DNA from: Isoetes taiwanensis
Lineage: Eukaryota > Streptophyta > Lycopodiopsida > Isoetales > Isoetaceae
Length of the DNA: 64,000 nucleotides
NCBI GenBank assembly: GCA_021234155.1
Contig: JAJEKV010000046.1
Coordinates: forward strand, 5,895,012 to 5,959,011
Direction: 5' to 3'
A program made the position numbers and the translations under genes. Shown here piece by piece: positions 1 to 11,213 of the stretch (positions are counted from its first letter, which is position 1; every line of letters starts with the position of its first letter). The notes under the pieces are model-generated. The model made no database searches, was not told the origin of the DNA, and saw only the letters and a program-made list of their open reading frames with translations.

Positions 1-336
1 CACCCTAGGCTTTAGTATAGATCTTTAAGCACCCTAGGCTTTTTCCAAACTGACCCCAGTGGCAGAATAATACCACGACCATTTGAGGCTAAGTACAATT
101 GGTCAGCTTGAGCTTACAGTGCTATTTCGATCTGCACTTGTCCTTAAATTTGTTAGTCAAAATAACAACTGCTCCATCCGTCTGTAATTACCTACATGCC
201 AATTCAAAATAATTTTCTAGTGTCTGGTTATAAATGGTTTCAAATCGAACAATCGGTGTCGTGAACCAACCTGTGTTAGAGCTCTGCAGAAATGAATGAA
301 ATAAGAGAGATACTATCTGCATTAATGGTGCTTAAT
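1..336. other. Left edge, non-coding, short direct repeat
   Basis: This is spacer downstream of the leftward gene at 337. The motif CACCCTAGGCTTT occurs twice (1-13 and 31-43). No open frame or terminal inverted repeat is evident, and the window edge cuts the region, so an end of the neighbouring element could lie outside. Confidence 0.4.
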
Positions 337-1767
337 CTAATCCAATTTCCAGCTGCTTCCAACTCGTTGTCTTCTTGATCTCCATTCCATTTGTGTTGCC
401 TTGCCATTTGACTTCATCCAAGCTTCCCTTTTCCTTTTTTTTGACAATTCAATAATAGCCTTGTCTACGGCTGGATTTGCTCTTCGTCTAACATTTCTCT
501 CATGTCTTGCAATCAATCTCCTATAGAACCACTGATTCATTTGGTACAAGGGTTTAGATGTCAATGTACTACCACCTCTCTGCGTTGCTCTGTGGAAGGC
601 CGCTTTTGCTTGTTTATGCGATTTTTCCATACCCTGAGTGTTCCAAACTGCCAGACTACCATATGTTTTAGCGAACCAAGGCCCATGTGCATGCAATATG
701 TGGATATAATGACTAACTTCACTTTCTCCCCATGCTGCAATATATGTTTTAGTAAACTTTGAGACGCGCTCTTTGAACGCATTTGCTTCCTCTGGGCTGA
801 AAGAATGTTTCTGCAACAGGGCATTTACATCTGAAAATGCATTCCATGCTTCTAATTTCTTAATGGTGGATTGTGCTCTATCTGTTCTATCCTTCTCGGC
901 CTGCACAAGTTTCTTTCCAAATTCAAACATGCCTTTACGTTTTGGATCCATGCTTTTTAGAAAACGTCTTGCTTTGTCACCACCCAATGAGACTTTTGCA
1001 GGGACTGAACTCTTCGTAGATTTTTTCTCATCCTTCTCCAATTTCACAAAACCACCATGCAGTCCGGCCTCGGACAGAACCTTCTCCACCCTTGCTATTC
1101 CTTCCTTCATTTCTTTTTCGCCTTTAATATTCCACACAAAATGGCAACTGTGATGGATCATTTTCTCCACAATTCTGACCAATGCATGCAAGGTGCAGAA
1201 GTGAACTCTGTCTAGGGGTATTGGCAATATACCATTAAACTTTGGATCCTTCTGGTCCCTATCGGGTGGCAGATCTTGGTTACATTTCAAGGTGCTTATA
1301 CTTCTGCCTCTCTTCTGTTCTTTTAGTTTATACATGCAATAAATACAATTGCTATGAGTTTGCAGCGGTGTAGACGATATGTTATACATCGCCTTCTCAG
1401 TTTTTAGGTCTGAAGCTAAATGAAACCTGATTTTGAAAGAACCATGGCCATCCACTTTTAACAATTCTCCTGATTCATAGAGCCCAATTAGCCGTGGTAT
1501 TTCTGTTTGATCAAAGACCCATTTCAATATGTTATAATTTTCCTTTTGCACTTGGAACATTCCAAGCCACCATGTATGTTCTTCTGACTGCACTGAAAAC
1601 CATTCTGGATCCCCATGTTTCTCGCCCTTTTTTAGCTTCTGCCCTCTTTTCTCATAATCTTCACGAAGAGCATAATTCATCAGAACTATTGATACCCTCT
1701 CAAATTTCTTCTTGCTGGTCAGTTCCATTTCGTCTAGCTTGAGACATATTTCTAGCGTGCCTTGCAC
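337..1767 (-). CDS. Unnamed transposon-like protein, C-terminal exon
   Basis: An uninterrupted 476-residue frame, rich in Lys and Arg at its C-terminus. I do not recognise a named family. Visible features are an early QSEEHTWWLGMFQ stretch, a CIYCMYK Cys pair near residue 142, a conserved-looking RVHFCTLHALVRIVEKMIHHSC segment (shown here only as its position, about residues 185-208), and a late segment with GMEKSHKQAKAAFHRATQRGG around residue 380 that resembles the acidic/His end of transposase-like proteins. The first Met is probably internal to an exon: on the minus strand a pyrimidine-poor but AG-ending acceptor (ACAG or GTAG) lies just upstream at about 1770. It is probably the 3' part of the same gene as 2324-3610, joined across an intron. 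The ordered, uninterrupted frame argues for recent function, but a host role cannot be assigned. Confidence 0.55.
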   Translation of the reverse strand: MQGTLEICLKLDEMELTSKKKFERVSIVLMNYALREDYEKRGQKLKKGEKHGDPEWFSVQSEEHTWWLGMFQVQKENYNILKWVFDQTEIPRLIGLYESGELLKVDGHGSFKIRFHLASDLKTEKAMYNISSTPLQTHSNCIYCMYKLKEQKRGRSISTLKCNQDLPPDRDQKDPKFNGILPIPLDRVHFCTLHALVRIVEKMIHHSCHFVWNIKGEKEMKEGIARVEKVLSEAGLHGGFVKLEKDEKKSTKSSVPAKVSLGGDKARRFLKSMDPKRKGMFEFGKKLVQAEKDRTDRAQSTIKKLEAWNAFSDVNALLQKHSFSPEEANAFKERVSKFTKTYIAAWGESEVSHYIHILHAHGPWFAKTYGSLAVWNTQGMEKSHKQAKAAFHRATQRGGSTLTSKPLYQMNQWFYRRLIARHERNVRRRANPAVDKAIIELSKKRKREAWMKSNGKATQMEWRSRRQRVGSSWKLD

Positions 1768-2323
1768 TTCTACCTCCTGTATCTATTATGATAAACAAAA
1801 TCTTAAAGTTAGACATGCACGAGATTGGCAATAAGCTTTATGAAGAACTAGAAAAGCAAGTACAAATGTGGGCTGTTGGGGATCATGTAAATGCAAGATG
1901 GTTTAGCAGTTCTAGTGCAATATTCTTTAAATTCTTATACGCTTTCATTTGCAGCAGACTTGATCAAGAGTGACCACTCTATGGATGATGTGCTGAACAA
2001 GATCCATGATGTACTCCAGCAGATTTAAATTGGCTTTAAATGCAGAGATATTGCAAAAGGGAGACAAAATAGAGATTTGCATCTTAAAATGGAGACACGA
2101 GTGCTTTCAATAAGAGATATGGTTGTTGCAACCTTACGTTATGCTTGGAAAAAGTTTCCTGTTTTAAATATGCAGTCAACCAAATTATTCAAGAAAAGAT
2201 TTTCTTATAGCCAAGGCCAATAATTTAGGAAAGAAGTTCCGAACAAAAATTAAATTCAAACTTGCAAATGCAATCGAAATAAAAATAAATTCTAGAATTC
2301 AATGAGTCAAATCACATACATGA
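1768..2323. other. Probable intron between two leftward exons
   Basis: On the minus strand the upstream exon ends at a strong plant donor, CAT|GTATGT, at about 2324, and the downstream exon starts near 1770. The plus strand carries a short frame (1788-1973) followed by an AG-preceded frame ending at about 2027; it looks protein-like but no splice phase joins them, so I do not call it. Confidence 0.35.
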
Positions 2324-3610
2324 TAAAAGACAACCATAAATTTCAGCAATGCTTCCATGTCGAACCAAACATTATTGTTCTCATTCAATCCAACACTTTC
2401 GCATGCGTTATTCTTCTTCGTGCTTTTACTGAATGGGCAGCCAGATTCGAGTGAGTGCATGCCACCCAGAACATCATCAATAGTCATGTTTCTTCTCCTT
2501 CGAATTAACTTCAATGCATATGGACCTAGGCTTAACAACTTTTTTGGTTCCCAATACTTTGAGCGCATCTTGAAATGACTTGAACAAAATCCTATATGCT
2601 TCTCTACTGATACCTGATGTATCACAATGGGCTTGCACTTCATTTGCATCAATTTTAGAGTAAATTTCATTCAAAACCATTTCCACAACACCTCTATGCA
2701 AAGAACTATTTGTTGGATCGTTCAACATTGCTAATACCTCATCTTTCGTTGCAATAGATTTCACAAGCTTTCCTATATTACCTCGAACATTTTTCTTCTC
2801 TTTTTTTGAGTTGAGAACTGTCTTGATTGCATAAATTCTCCTCCTCGCTGCACCACAAGTCGGATTTAATGACTCAATTGGCTTTCGTTTTCTATTCCTT
2901 TCCCGTAGACCCAATGGCGTCATCTTCAAGCGTTGCAGCCTTTTCTCCAGAGTCTTCACTTTGCATTCTTCCTTCTTGCACATCACAATTGAGGATCTCA
3001 GTTCTCGATTAGTTTGCTTGATCACGAAAGTTTGCAAAGAGTAATCTTGTTGCAAGCCATAGAATTTTTGCTCAAGCTTTTGAAGTCTTGATGCCAATTG
3101 CTTTTGCTGTTCTTCCAATGTGCTTAGCTCCTGCTCCTTATCCTTTATAATTTTATTTGATTCTTCAAGTCTAAAACAAAGCTGCTGAATATAATGCATC
3201 ATGTTCTCACAGTAGCCTAACAAACCAGATTTGCCTTCACAACTAAACTTTACTAAACCACTTACGGAGCTGAATTCAGGAAATTGACCAGTGATTGGAT
3301 CTCGTGGATAAATGTGTCCTCTTGCCCATATATCTGCATGTTTTGCACCTAAGATTCTTAGTATGTTCTCGTCTACTTTTTGCTTCAATCCACCTCCTTT
3401 CCTGCACCAAATTGGTGCATAATCTTTTGATGGCAAAGAAACTCTAATTTCTGTCATTGTGGAAACATGAGATTGAATTAGAATAGGAGGTAAAGCTTTC
3501 GCTAGAAGGAGTTGAACCTTCAAAATTCCAGAAAACCAGGGAGGCGCCATATTCGAATTTTGATTTTGTAGGATGAGCGCCATGTTTGAAAATCGCTTTT
3601 GGAGGCTCAA
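2324..3610 (-). pseudogene. Unnamed transposon-like protein, N-terminal part, frameshifted
   Basis: A 377-residue frame (2477-3610) with a clear coiled coil around residues 140-235 (heptads of Leu/Glu/Lys/Gln, e.g. ELSTLEEQQKQLASRLQKLE), a basic patch RERNRKRKP, and a hydrophobic-acidic C-terminal section. A second frame covering 2299-2670 continues the same kind of sequence and ends at a GTATGT donor. The two frames overlap between about 2480 and 2670, so one frameshift near 2480-2550 is needed to join them. Read with 337-1767 it gives a leftward gene of roughly 0.9 k residues. The coiled coil suggests oligomerisation; function is not known. It faces the broken rightward gene at 3891 across about 280 bp. 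Confidence 0.5.
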
Positions 3611-3890
3611 ATTTAGAAGATCGATTCTTGTTTTGAACTTAGAGGATAATTTCCTTTTGCCGGGAAGCTCATCGAAATCAAATGTTCTAACAATTTTGCA
3701 TTTTGCCGGACGTGGATATTTAATAATTAGGGTGCTACAAAAGGGTTAAGTAAGAAGCATTAATGGCTGTTTGTTGAAAAAAAGGCATTAATACTGCTTG
3801 GTTGTTGAGGTAAAAATGGTATGCATTTTGCAATAAATGCATGGAAAGGATGACTTGGAAAATAGGAAAAGATGACGTGGAACTTCTCTT
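3611..3890. promoter_or_regulatory. Shared spacer between divergent genes
   Basis: About 280 bp between the leftward gene ending its 5' side at 3610 and the rightward gene beginning at or before 3891. The arrangement makes it the likely bidirectional promoter. I see no clear TATA box that decides a start; this is inferred from layout only. Confidence 0.35.
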
Positions 3891-5952
3891 ATGAGGACAA
3901 AACTTGATCTCATTTTTCCTCTAATGCTTGAGGCATGTATTGGGACCATTATCGGTCATAGCTCCGATGGAGATGCACGTCGTACGGCATGTATGCTTGA
4001 AGACTATACATTCTTGAAGCAAGTGAATAGAAGATATGCCATACCTTGGGAGGGTTGGGTGTTTACTGCAGCCATAAGAGATGATGGAAGCATTTGTGAA
4101 CTTCATGATCAAGATTTCATCCATAATGGCAAGAAATTAATCAATCCTGCTTCGAGGAGATTGTATCTAGGAAATGAGTATGTAACGTCAAATGATGTAT
4201 GGCATGTCTTCAACATGTTTCAAGGGGAACATGGACTTCAATTGGGAGATGTTCAAAGGAAAGATTTTGGAGGGCTTCTCAAAGGATAGCTTCACGAAAG
4301 GTTCAGGCTTGTTTGCAAAGATTAAGAGATCCAAGTACATCCAAACCAATGAGAACTTTAGGGACTGAAATATACTTGCATGTTGTTTCCCAATACATTG
4401 ACGTATTTTTATCACCACAATTGGACTTTCGGACACGTGTGGAAGCGGCTTCAACGGTCTCTTTTTTCTTTAGGTATGTTTGAACTGCAATTGAACTTAT
4501 GCTTAATAGTCTCTCCTTCTCATACTCTAATTATAGGTTATGGAGACTATGGATAATCAATCATGAAACATATTCTTTGACCAAGAACTTCATATCCCGT
4601 GAGACATTTCTTGATATTCAGCTCTCATGCCACTTCGTAGTATTGCTAGTCAAGTACTTCAATGAAACATGCACAGGTATGGCTGTCCCATTGCATTGTA
4701 CATGATCAGATTGTTGTGAGAATCTAAAGTAGGCGGCATGGTTAGGAATGAAAGAGCCTATACAGGGGCTGATTTGCTAGAAACATGTAATGCTTTGAAT
4801 AGGGTGGCTGAATTCCAAGCTCTAGATGACTTATTATTCCCTGCTGCACATATAAAACACGAGAACATTTGGCAAGTGCTAGAAAGAAAGGTAGATAATG
4901 CAGGAAATGAAATGAGGGCTGATCTATGTGATCTAAGTCAAGTAAGTACTAATGACAAAATTGTGGATGCCTTAAAGGACGGTTTCAAGTATGCTCAAGC
5001 ATTATGTGCTCAAGCAGGCATTACATGTGATTTAGAAGGCGCATAAACATGGTGGAAAACACCATGGAAACATGAAGATTACTTTCATCGTGACTACTTC
5101 AAGCAATTAGACACTACACAAATTGAAGATGAATCCGATGTTGTTGAGATTGAAGAAGATAATACGAGTATAAGAGACAATAGTGCAAATGAATCCCATG
5201 ATATTGTTGCCGAGATGGAGCTTAGGCACACATTTGAAGCCATGCTTGATGAGATTGAAACCTTGCATTCTGAAATAGATAGAACCGTGAAAGTAGACGG
5301 TAAATTGGTATGCAAGGTCACTTTAGTAAGCCAGCTTAATGGCAATCCTTAGTTGTCAAAAGATAGATTGACAAAAGTTAAACATCATGCTTTTCTTGAT
5401 GCAAATTCGAAGATAGTAAATGCAGCAACTTCACTTGGAATAGGTTCTGATTGTGCAGTTTATTTTGAGAATGATGAGGAGTTAACAAAAAGAATGCGTG
5501 GTGGTGGAAAAGAGCAGCAAAAAAGCTTGGTTTGGTACTTGGGCCGTGTGCTATCTATTCGAAAGAAGGTTGGAAGGGCGTGGAAGGAAAGTAGAGAAAG
5601 CATTGACCTTATTAATAGGCCCTCATACTTGGTGGAGTTGAATTTGGCATGGTACAATGAACACAAGGCAGGAAGAAGGACATGGTTTACCTATGACAAC
5701 TTTGATAATCAAGTAATATCGCTTGATTCCGTCATCTCATTGGCTTGTTTGACATATAAGCCTGAAAATGGTAGATACTTTCTTGATGAAAATGATAGAA
5801 GACAATTTAATGGCTTTCTAAATGATCAAATGAAAGGTGTCTAGCCTCTAATTAAATATGCTTGTATGTTTTATTGTGTTTGCATATTGTAGTCTAATCA
5901 TTTATGTTTATCTTTCTTGTATTTCAGGGAACAAAGGGAAGCAAAAGGTGTG
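3891..5952 (+). pseudogene. Broken gene of a cnidarian/fish/plant transposon-like family
   Basis: From memory this matches an unnamed family common in cnidarian and fish genomes: IGHSSDGDARR near the start, then IPWEGW, HDQDFIHNGKKLINP, a GTEIYLHVVSQYIDVFLS segment, an SDCCE motif, a GGMVRNERAY segment and a late VWYLGRVLSIRKKVG segment. Pieces lie in order: 3891-4266; frame change (a base lost in the T-run near 4265); to 4473; intron 4474-4537 with GTATGT donor and ATAG acceptor; then stop and frame change near 4709-4725; then 4738-5844 in one frame broken by TAA at 5044 and TAG at 5350. A last intron (donor AAAG|GTGTCT, acceptor TTTCAG near 5929) would add about nine codons, ending near 5952. 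At least three stops and two frameshifts show it is dead as read. Function is unknown; a mobile-element origin is inference. Confidence 0.65.
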
Positions 5953-6159
5953 ATTGCCTAAAACAGTAGTTTGCTGATCATAAACAGTAGCATTTGATCA
6001 TAAACAATAGCATTTTGTTATCACAACAATTTTATTATGGCAGAATGCTTCAAATTTCCGTCCAAGACTACAGTCACTTACATGCTTAAAACATTTTGTT
6101 ATGCTTAATAGCATGCTGATCATAAACATTGGCTTTCTTAATGATCTGTTAGTTTTGTA
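5953..6159. other. Spacer with degenerate GATCATAAACA repeats
   Basis: Short imperfect copies of GATCATAAACAGTAGCATTT occur at about 5976, 5996 and 6117. No coding signal. It leads directly into the tandem array that follows. Confidence 0.4.
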
Positions 6160-6372
6160 GAACACCAGAGAACATATTGTAGATCTGTTAGATATGAGAA
6201 CATATTGTAGATTTGAGAACGTATTGTATGAAAACATATTGTATTGTATGAGAACATATTGTAGATCTGAGAACATATTGTATGAAAATATATTGTATTG
6301 TATGAGAACATATTGTAGATCTGAGAACATATTGTATGAAAACATATTGTATGAGAACATATTGTAAATCTG
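6160..6372. repeat. Tandem array of GAGAACATATTGTA units
   Basis: About a dozen imperfect copies of a 12-20 bp unit built on GAACATATTGTA, alternating with AGATCTG or TGAAA spacers. Two higher-order copies of about 56 bp are visible (near 6233-6289 and 6289-6345). Overlapping leftward frames full of MFSYN repeats are by-products of this array, not genes. Confidence 0.85.
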
Positions 6373-6520
6373 AAACCTTGCAAATTTCGTATTAATAATC
6401 AGATTACAGATATTGCTGATCATCAAAAAGGTCTACAGATAAAAATGGTCTCAGAAGCATATGTATATATAAGAATGCTTAAGAAACTTCAAAACAGTTT
6501 GATACTATAGCCTATACTAC

Positions 6521-6583
6521 TGCCGAAACCCTGCTACTACTTAGGCTATGAATGCCGAAATTCTACTACTACTTGGGCTATGA
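6521..6583. repeat. Two-copy tandem repeat, about 31 bp
   Basis: The unit TGCCGAAA..CTRCTACTACTT followed by GGCTATGAA occurs at about 6521-6551 and 6552-6583 with a few mismatches. Non-coding; it sits just left of the retroposed insertion. Confidence 0.7.
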
Positions 6584-6597
6584 AACGGCCTAAAAAT

Positions 6598-7726
6598 CTT
6601 CAACTACAACAACAAGGAGATGGTTCTTAGCGCTGTTGCCTCTGCCTGCGGCTAGGGCGGCAAGGGGAGAGGACGCCGCCCTCCTCTTCCCCGAATCCGG
6701 CACTGCCTCAGCACTCCTAGCAGATCAGAGATAGAACTGGATACTAGCGGGGTTTTGCCATTCTAGTTCAGGTGGATCTTTCTTATCTTTAAAGAATGTT
6801 CCAGATTGCTTGCTTGAAACTGCTTCAAGGCGGCCCGATTTGCTAAAGCTGATAAGCACGATCATGTAAGTTTTCTGGAATTTATCATTTTCTTGTTTAG
6901 AGCAAGATCCGAAAAGGCATACAGCCTATAAGGTAGCAGATTTTTAGCAGAAACATAAAGAGAGCAGTTCTCATGTAAATCTATTCTGGGCAGTCTAATC
7001 TATGGTGGATCTTCTGAATGTTGGCTTTTTCCCCTTCCTCTTGCTCTTTCTTTCTAGTGGAAAGATCTAAGGATGTTGTTTTGGAAGGAGTCAGAGTAAA
7101 TTCTTGATTTTGATTTTACAGTTTTGAAACAGGATGCTTAATTTTTCTGAGATTGCCGAGCTAGGGATATAACTGTGTCCAGGAAGACGCTTCCATATCA
7201 ATCCAGATATCATAAAGCAAAATTTAAGGGTAGTTTTGGTGCTGGGCTGTGTGTCTAGCTTTGCAGGTTGGCTGACTGGCACATCCCGACAATGCAGCAT
7301 CTCCTTTTAATTCTGCATTCTGTAGAAAAATTGCAGAATTAGATCATAGTTTGAAGCAGTTGGGCTTCTCTGAGCAGTGCGGGAGAATTGGTCAGATTAC
7401 TCTTTAGCTCTTTTCTCTTCATTTTTAGTTTTGCAAGAGGATTTTTGGAGCATTCAAGACTTATCTGCAGTTTCTGGAACGTTTGTGCTAAGCTCCTGTA
7501 GTACTTTATCTAAACAGGAAGATTGGTTCTAATCATGTAGTACTGGATAGATAGAAGAAGATGTTGAGATAGGCAGATTAGTACAGAATTTATGGATATG
7601 AAATCTGATCTATATGTGATCTTTGTGCTTAAACTTTATCTGGTCTATGTGAGACCTATGTTGTAATTCTTCCTATCTTTTAATAAAAATTTTCTTTCCT
7701 TCAAAAAAAAAAAAAAACTTCAACTA
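6598..7726 (+). mobile_element. Poly(A)-tailed retroposon with 9-bp target duplication
   Basis: The 9-mer CTTCAACTA flanks the insertion (6598-6606 and 7718-7726). The insert, 6607-7717, starts GC-rich and ends in a T-rich stretch, AATAAAA-like signal and a run of A bases, all on the plus strand. That is the signature of LINE-machinery retroposition. There is no reverse-transcriptase frame, so it is a 5'-truncated LINE, a non-autonomous retroposon or a processed copy of a non-coding or untranslated transcript. The 3' end (TGTAATTCTTCC..TTTTAATAAAA) resembles plant LINE tails from memory, but that alone does not settle which. Confidence 0.75.
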
Positions 7727-8540
7727 GGCATCTTCAACTTCAAAGTCAAGTCATGGCCATTTGATTTTATTTTCAGCTCCAGAAGGTGTTCCTCAGTCAT
7801 GTAAGCACGATCTAAGCACTGCTGGACATCCCGAGAAACTCCAGCACCTTCTCTCTGCAAACGATCCGCCTCTGACTTGGAAAACCTGGCCACAATCCGC
7901 TTTATGCCTGAAGAGCTGGAATTCGCTTTCTAGATCGTCATCTTACCCCTCGCCATGCTCCTATGCTCCTGATCTGCGGCTGCTCTGAAACCTTTCGAAC
8001 CCTAAACAACAGCGACCTATTTCCCCTGTTTCGGCCTTTCGACCCAATCCGACCTATTTTGCCCCTAATTTGGTGCCTTTATTTAATGAGGTAAGATATT
8101 TTTCTCCAATGTAAACAATTGTTAATGCACTTGAGTTCAGTATATGTGCTGCAATAACCTTAGAGCTTTCATTTGATATGGTTGGTCATCTGGACATGAG
8201 AAATCTGGACCTAAACCTAGTCAAAGAGCTTTCGATTTTAGCTAAGCCATGGTGACAGAAGGATTTCTTGTTCATAAATGGCATATAAAGTACATTATCC
8301 TAAAATATTTCAACCATAAAAGCAAATACTTCATATGAAAATATAGTTCTCTGCAATATAAAATAAGTTGATAACAATCTCCAGCTTTATAAAAGTGAAT
8401 GAGAATAGGAATGAAACTCCATCCTGGCTTAACCACTTTCACGATAAAATGCAAAGGTGCCCTAGGCTCATAACTTAAAACAGAAAATTTCCCATTTCCC
8501 TACAGTCAAGATCTGTCCTTTCAACGTAAAAGCAGGGTGC
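7727..8540. other. AT-rich spacer, nothing recognised
   Basis: Short frames only, none with coding character on either strand. No repeat copy from elsewhere in the window was seen. Confidence 0.4.
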
Positions 8541-8850
8541 CGTAGATTCTGCTCGAACAACCAATCACGCCTTGCCACGTGGCCGCAATTCTTTTCAAGA
8601 ATGTCGCCCTCTATTTTCGCCCGCGATTCTGCACGACATTCTCATTTTCACTTGACATTCTTTACTACAGCCGCTGGATGTGCGACACGCGTGGCGCCCG
8701 AATCTCGACCACCCCAAGCGTTGCGGGCGCCCCTCGCCGATTCCGGCGAAGTCAGGCGGGCCTCCGTACCGCCACCGCGTCGGCCGACCTTCCTCGCCGG
8801 AATCAAGGCGAGGGGCTGCCCCGTTCTAGATACTGTAAAGTTTATGTAGG
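8541..8850. other. GC- and CpG-rich patch, no supported gene
   Basis: A locally GC-rich stretch with overlapping frames on both strands, as GC-rich DNA produces by chance. It contrasts sharply with the AT-rich flanks and could be an old exon, a promoter patch or a transposon remnant. No motif decides. Confidence 0.3.
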
Positions 8851-10179
8851 ACATTTTCTCTTTCAAAACCAATGGCTTTCCTATTTATGAGCCTCTTGTG
8901 TTGCTTGTCCCAAATAGATTTAGATTATCAAGACCTGTTCTTATGCAAGCCCATTTCTTGATTTACCCTAAATGCTCCGCCTTCTGGCAACCCATTTCTT
9001 CATCAAAGGCGGCCTCAAAGCTTCTGTCTTAAATTCCATTTCTCTTCTCCAATCTTGCCCTACATGGCATAATGTCCTTCAAGGTTTAAAAATTCCAATG
9101 CATTCCTGGTATTTTGCAAAACTTCTACGTGCCTTGTACTCCAGCCTAACAGCTCATAATGCATTTCTCTCCAAGAAATACTCCACATATGTGATTTTCA
9201 CATATGTGACTTTCAGTAGCACTCTTCTCTAACCTCCGGCCTTCACATCTGGTATCTGTGCCCACTCGGTTTCCCATGGACAGCCATTCATCCGCAAGAC
9301 TCTTTCGGGAGAAACTCCTTTGTCAATAATGCCTCTTCCATCTCCATCAAGCCAATAAATAACACTTGATCCATTGATCTTATCTCTTTTTAGCTTTGCA
9401 TGAAGTCCTGAACGAGATCGTCTTAAACCTTCTGTCGTCTTAAATCTCCTGGTTCAATTGCTTCAAGTCATGTTCTTGATTTAGGAACGTGAAACATTTG
9501 CTTTGCGCCTTTGAAAATTTCCTTGCCACCATTATTTTCGTGACTAAAGCTTCAATCCACACTAGATCCTAATCTACACAACACGAGTTTGATCTTCTAG
9601 ACAGCCAAGCATTATACTTGAGTGCGACCAAAAACAAAAAAGGTTTCTGAAGAAAGACAGTTGTTCTACTTACCAGGCAAGGTGTTTCCTTCATTGATAC
9701 AGTGAAATAGGCGAGAGCATTCGTGCTGGATCGATCAAAAAACGTAGCAGGTGCTTCAAGAGATTTTACTTGAAGAAAGTGATGAAGGAAAACCAAACCG
9801 TTCTAACTCCTCTAGTCATAAAACAGTGCTCCAAATAATAGTTCAGTGCTCCAAATAATAGTTCGCCTTTGTGAAAGGAATGAATCATGGTTCCATAGCC
9901 TGCATTGATTTATATTGCAATGGGTTTCTGTTCAACCTTTAGAAGGACATCTTAGGCCCAGATTCCACTATTGCGGCACTACTTGCAAGGACGAATAAAA
10001 AAGTCACATATGAGCATGTGACGCTACTGCTGCAGGGTGGAAGATCATGACGTGAAGTCACGAATCCAAAATTTTACCGGGGACCTTGCTCGGGAGATGC
10101 CTGGGAAATGCACAAAAATTTGCCACCTAGAAGGACCAAAGCTTTGATTAGCAAAGCTGCCGATTTGCAATGGAATGTA
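8851..10179. other. Spacer left of the MULE, 20-bp tandem duplication
   Basis: No gene seen. CAGTGCTCCAAATAATAGTT is duplicated head to tail at 9824-9843 and 9844-9863. The last bases are the genomic flank of the Mutator-like element, whose left target duplication starts at 10180. Confidence 0.5.
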
Positions 10180-10188
10180 AACTGCAGC

Positions 10189-10791
10189 GGCTCAAGATAC
10201 TTCTACCCTGGATTCGGGGATCCCGGAGCTAGAGATCCCCTCCTCCGGAATCCCCAGGCGTTCTCGACGGGATCCGTTCGGGGACCCCGTTTTCCCGTAC
10301 TGACACATGCACGTACCTATCAGGTCGATCCGGGCCGTCCGAAACCCCGTCGAATCTCCGCCGTCCGCAGAGATCCCCTCCTCCGGGATCACGCTCGGTG
10401 ATCCCCTCCTCCGGGATCACGAGGGACTGGTCGATATCCTGAGCCGATATCGGCCGTGGTGATCCCCTCCTCCGGGATCACGAGGGGCCGGTCGATATCC
10501 TCTCCCGATATCGGCCGTGGTGATCCCCTCCTCCGGGATCACGCTCGGTGATCCCCTCCTCCGGGATCACGAGGTCCTGGTCGATATCCTCTCCCGATAT
10601 CGGCCGTGGTGATCCCCTCCTCCGGGATCACGGGGGACGGTCGATATCCTCTCGATATCGGCCGTGGTGATCCCCCTCCTCAGGGATCCAGGCCCTCGTC
10701 GATATCCTCTCCCGATATCGGCCGTGGTGATCCCTCCTCCTGATCACATCCATGATGTGGTCTGTGATCCCATCCTCGGGATCACCCCCAC
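10189..10791. repeat. Left terminal inverted repeat made of hairpin units
   Basis: Matches the right end (20676-21243) in reverse complement over nearly its full length, from GGCTCAAGATACTTC through to ATCACCCCCAC. After a unique outer 200 bp it is a tandem array of two alternating palindromes: a 23-bp one, GTGATCCC..GGGATCAC (exact copies at 10398-10420, 10459-10481 and others), and a roughly 27-bp one with CGATATC and GATATCG arms. Such arrays are plausible transposase-binding and promoter sequence; that role is inference. Confidence 0.9.
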
Positions 10792-11213
10792 CCCGTTATC
10801 AGTAGAGCGATTCCGACCTCCGGGATCGACGTTGATTGCACATGTGATTCCGGAGGCCGGTATATGAAAGCGTATGGACGTTGGAGATTGAAGCGTAGAC
10901 CCACCCAACGGTCCAGGTTTGAACTTGCCAGCCCATGCACGGACTGGCCACTCGAATGAGGACACGTGTAGGTTCTGAGACCATCCTCCGGGATCACTCC
11001 TGAGTACGTTGTTTCTCTGGTTTCTCTCTGCTGCATGTCGAAGTAGCCTGGTAGAGGAGCGGAATGCCGCAGGCATGGACGAACTAGAGGAGAAGAGAGA
11101 AGAGGTAATCGATTACTAAGTCATCTCAATGAAGAGACATGCATTCCCATTAATATTTTGAGTATTTTTCTCTGACTAAGGGCTGAAATACGGCCCAATC
11201 ACCTCCAAATGGG
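10792..11213. promoter_or_regulatory. Subterminal region and likely 5' region of the transposase gene
   Basis: Between the left inverted repeat and the first transposase exon. It carries further isolated copies of the CCTCCGGGATCAC half-motif (near 10815, 10845 and 10985). In MULEs the inverted repeat and adjacent sequence act as promoter; no TATA box or start is decided here. Confidence 0.4.

Noticed and set aside
1788-2027. Plus-strand frame KLYEELEKQVQMWAVGDH plus DLIKSDHSMDDVLNKIHDVL, cullin-like at first sight
   Set aside because: No GT-AG pair joins the two pieces in phase, and it lies in the probable intron of the opposite-strand gene.
5998-6426. Leftward frames of 81 and 142 codons
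   Set aside because: They are translations of the tandem array, with no other coding evidence.
8579-8890. Overlapping 70-100 codon frames in the GC-rich patch
   Set aside because: Both strands are open because of base composition; no motif supports any of them.
10189-10791. CRISPR-like array because of regular short palindromes
   Set aside because: It lies in a plant transposon terminus, spacers are themselves repeats, and there are no cas genes.
10192-11076. Leftward frames inside the left inverted repeat
   Set aside because: Repeated GIPEEG/DPGGG peptides are translations of the hairpin units.
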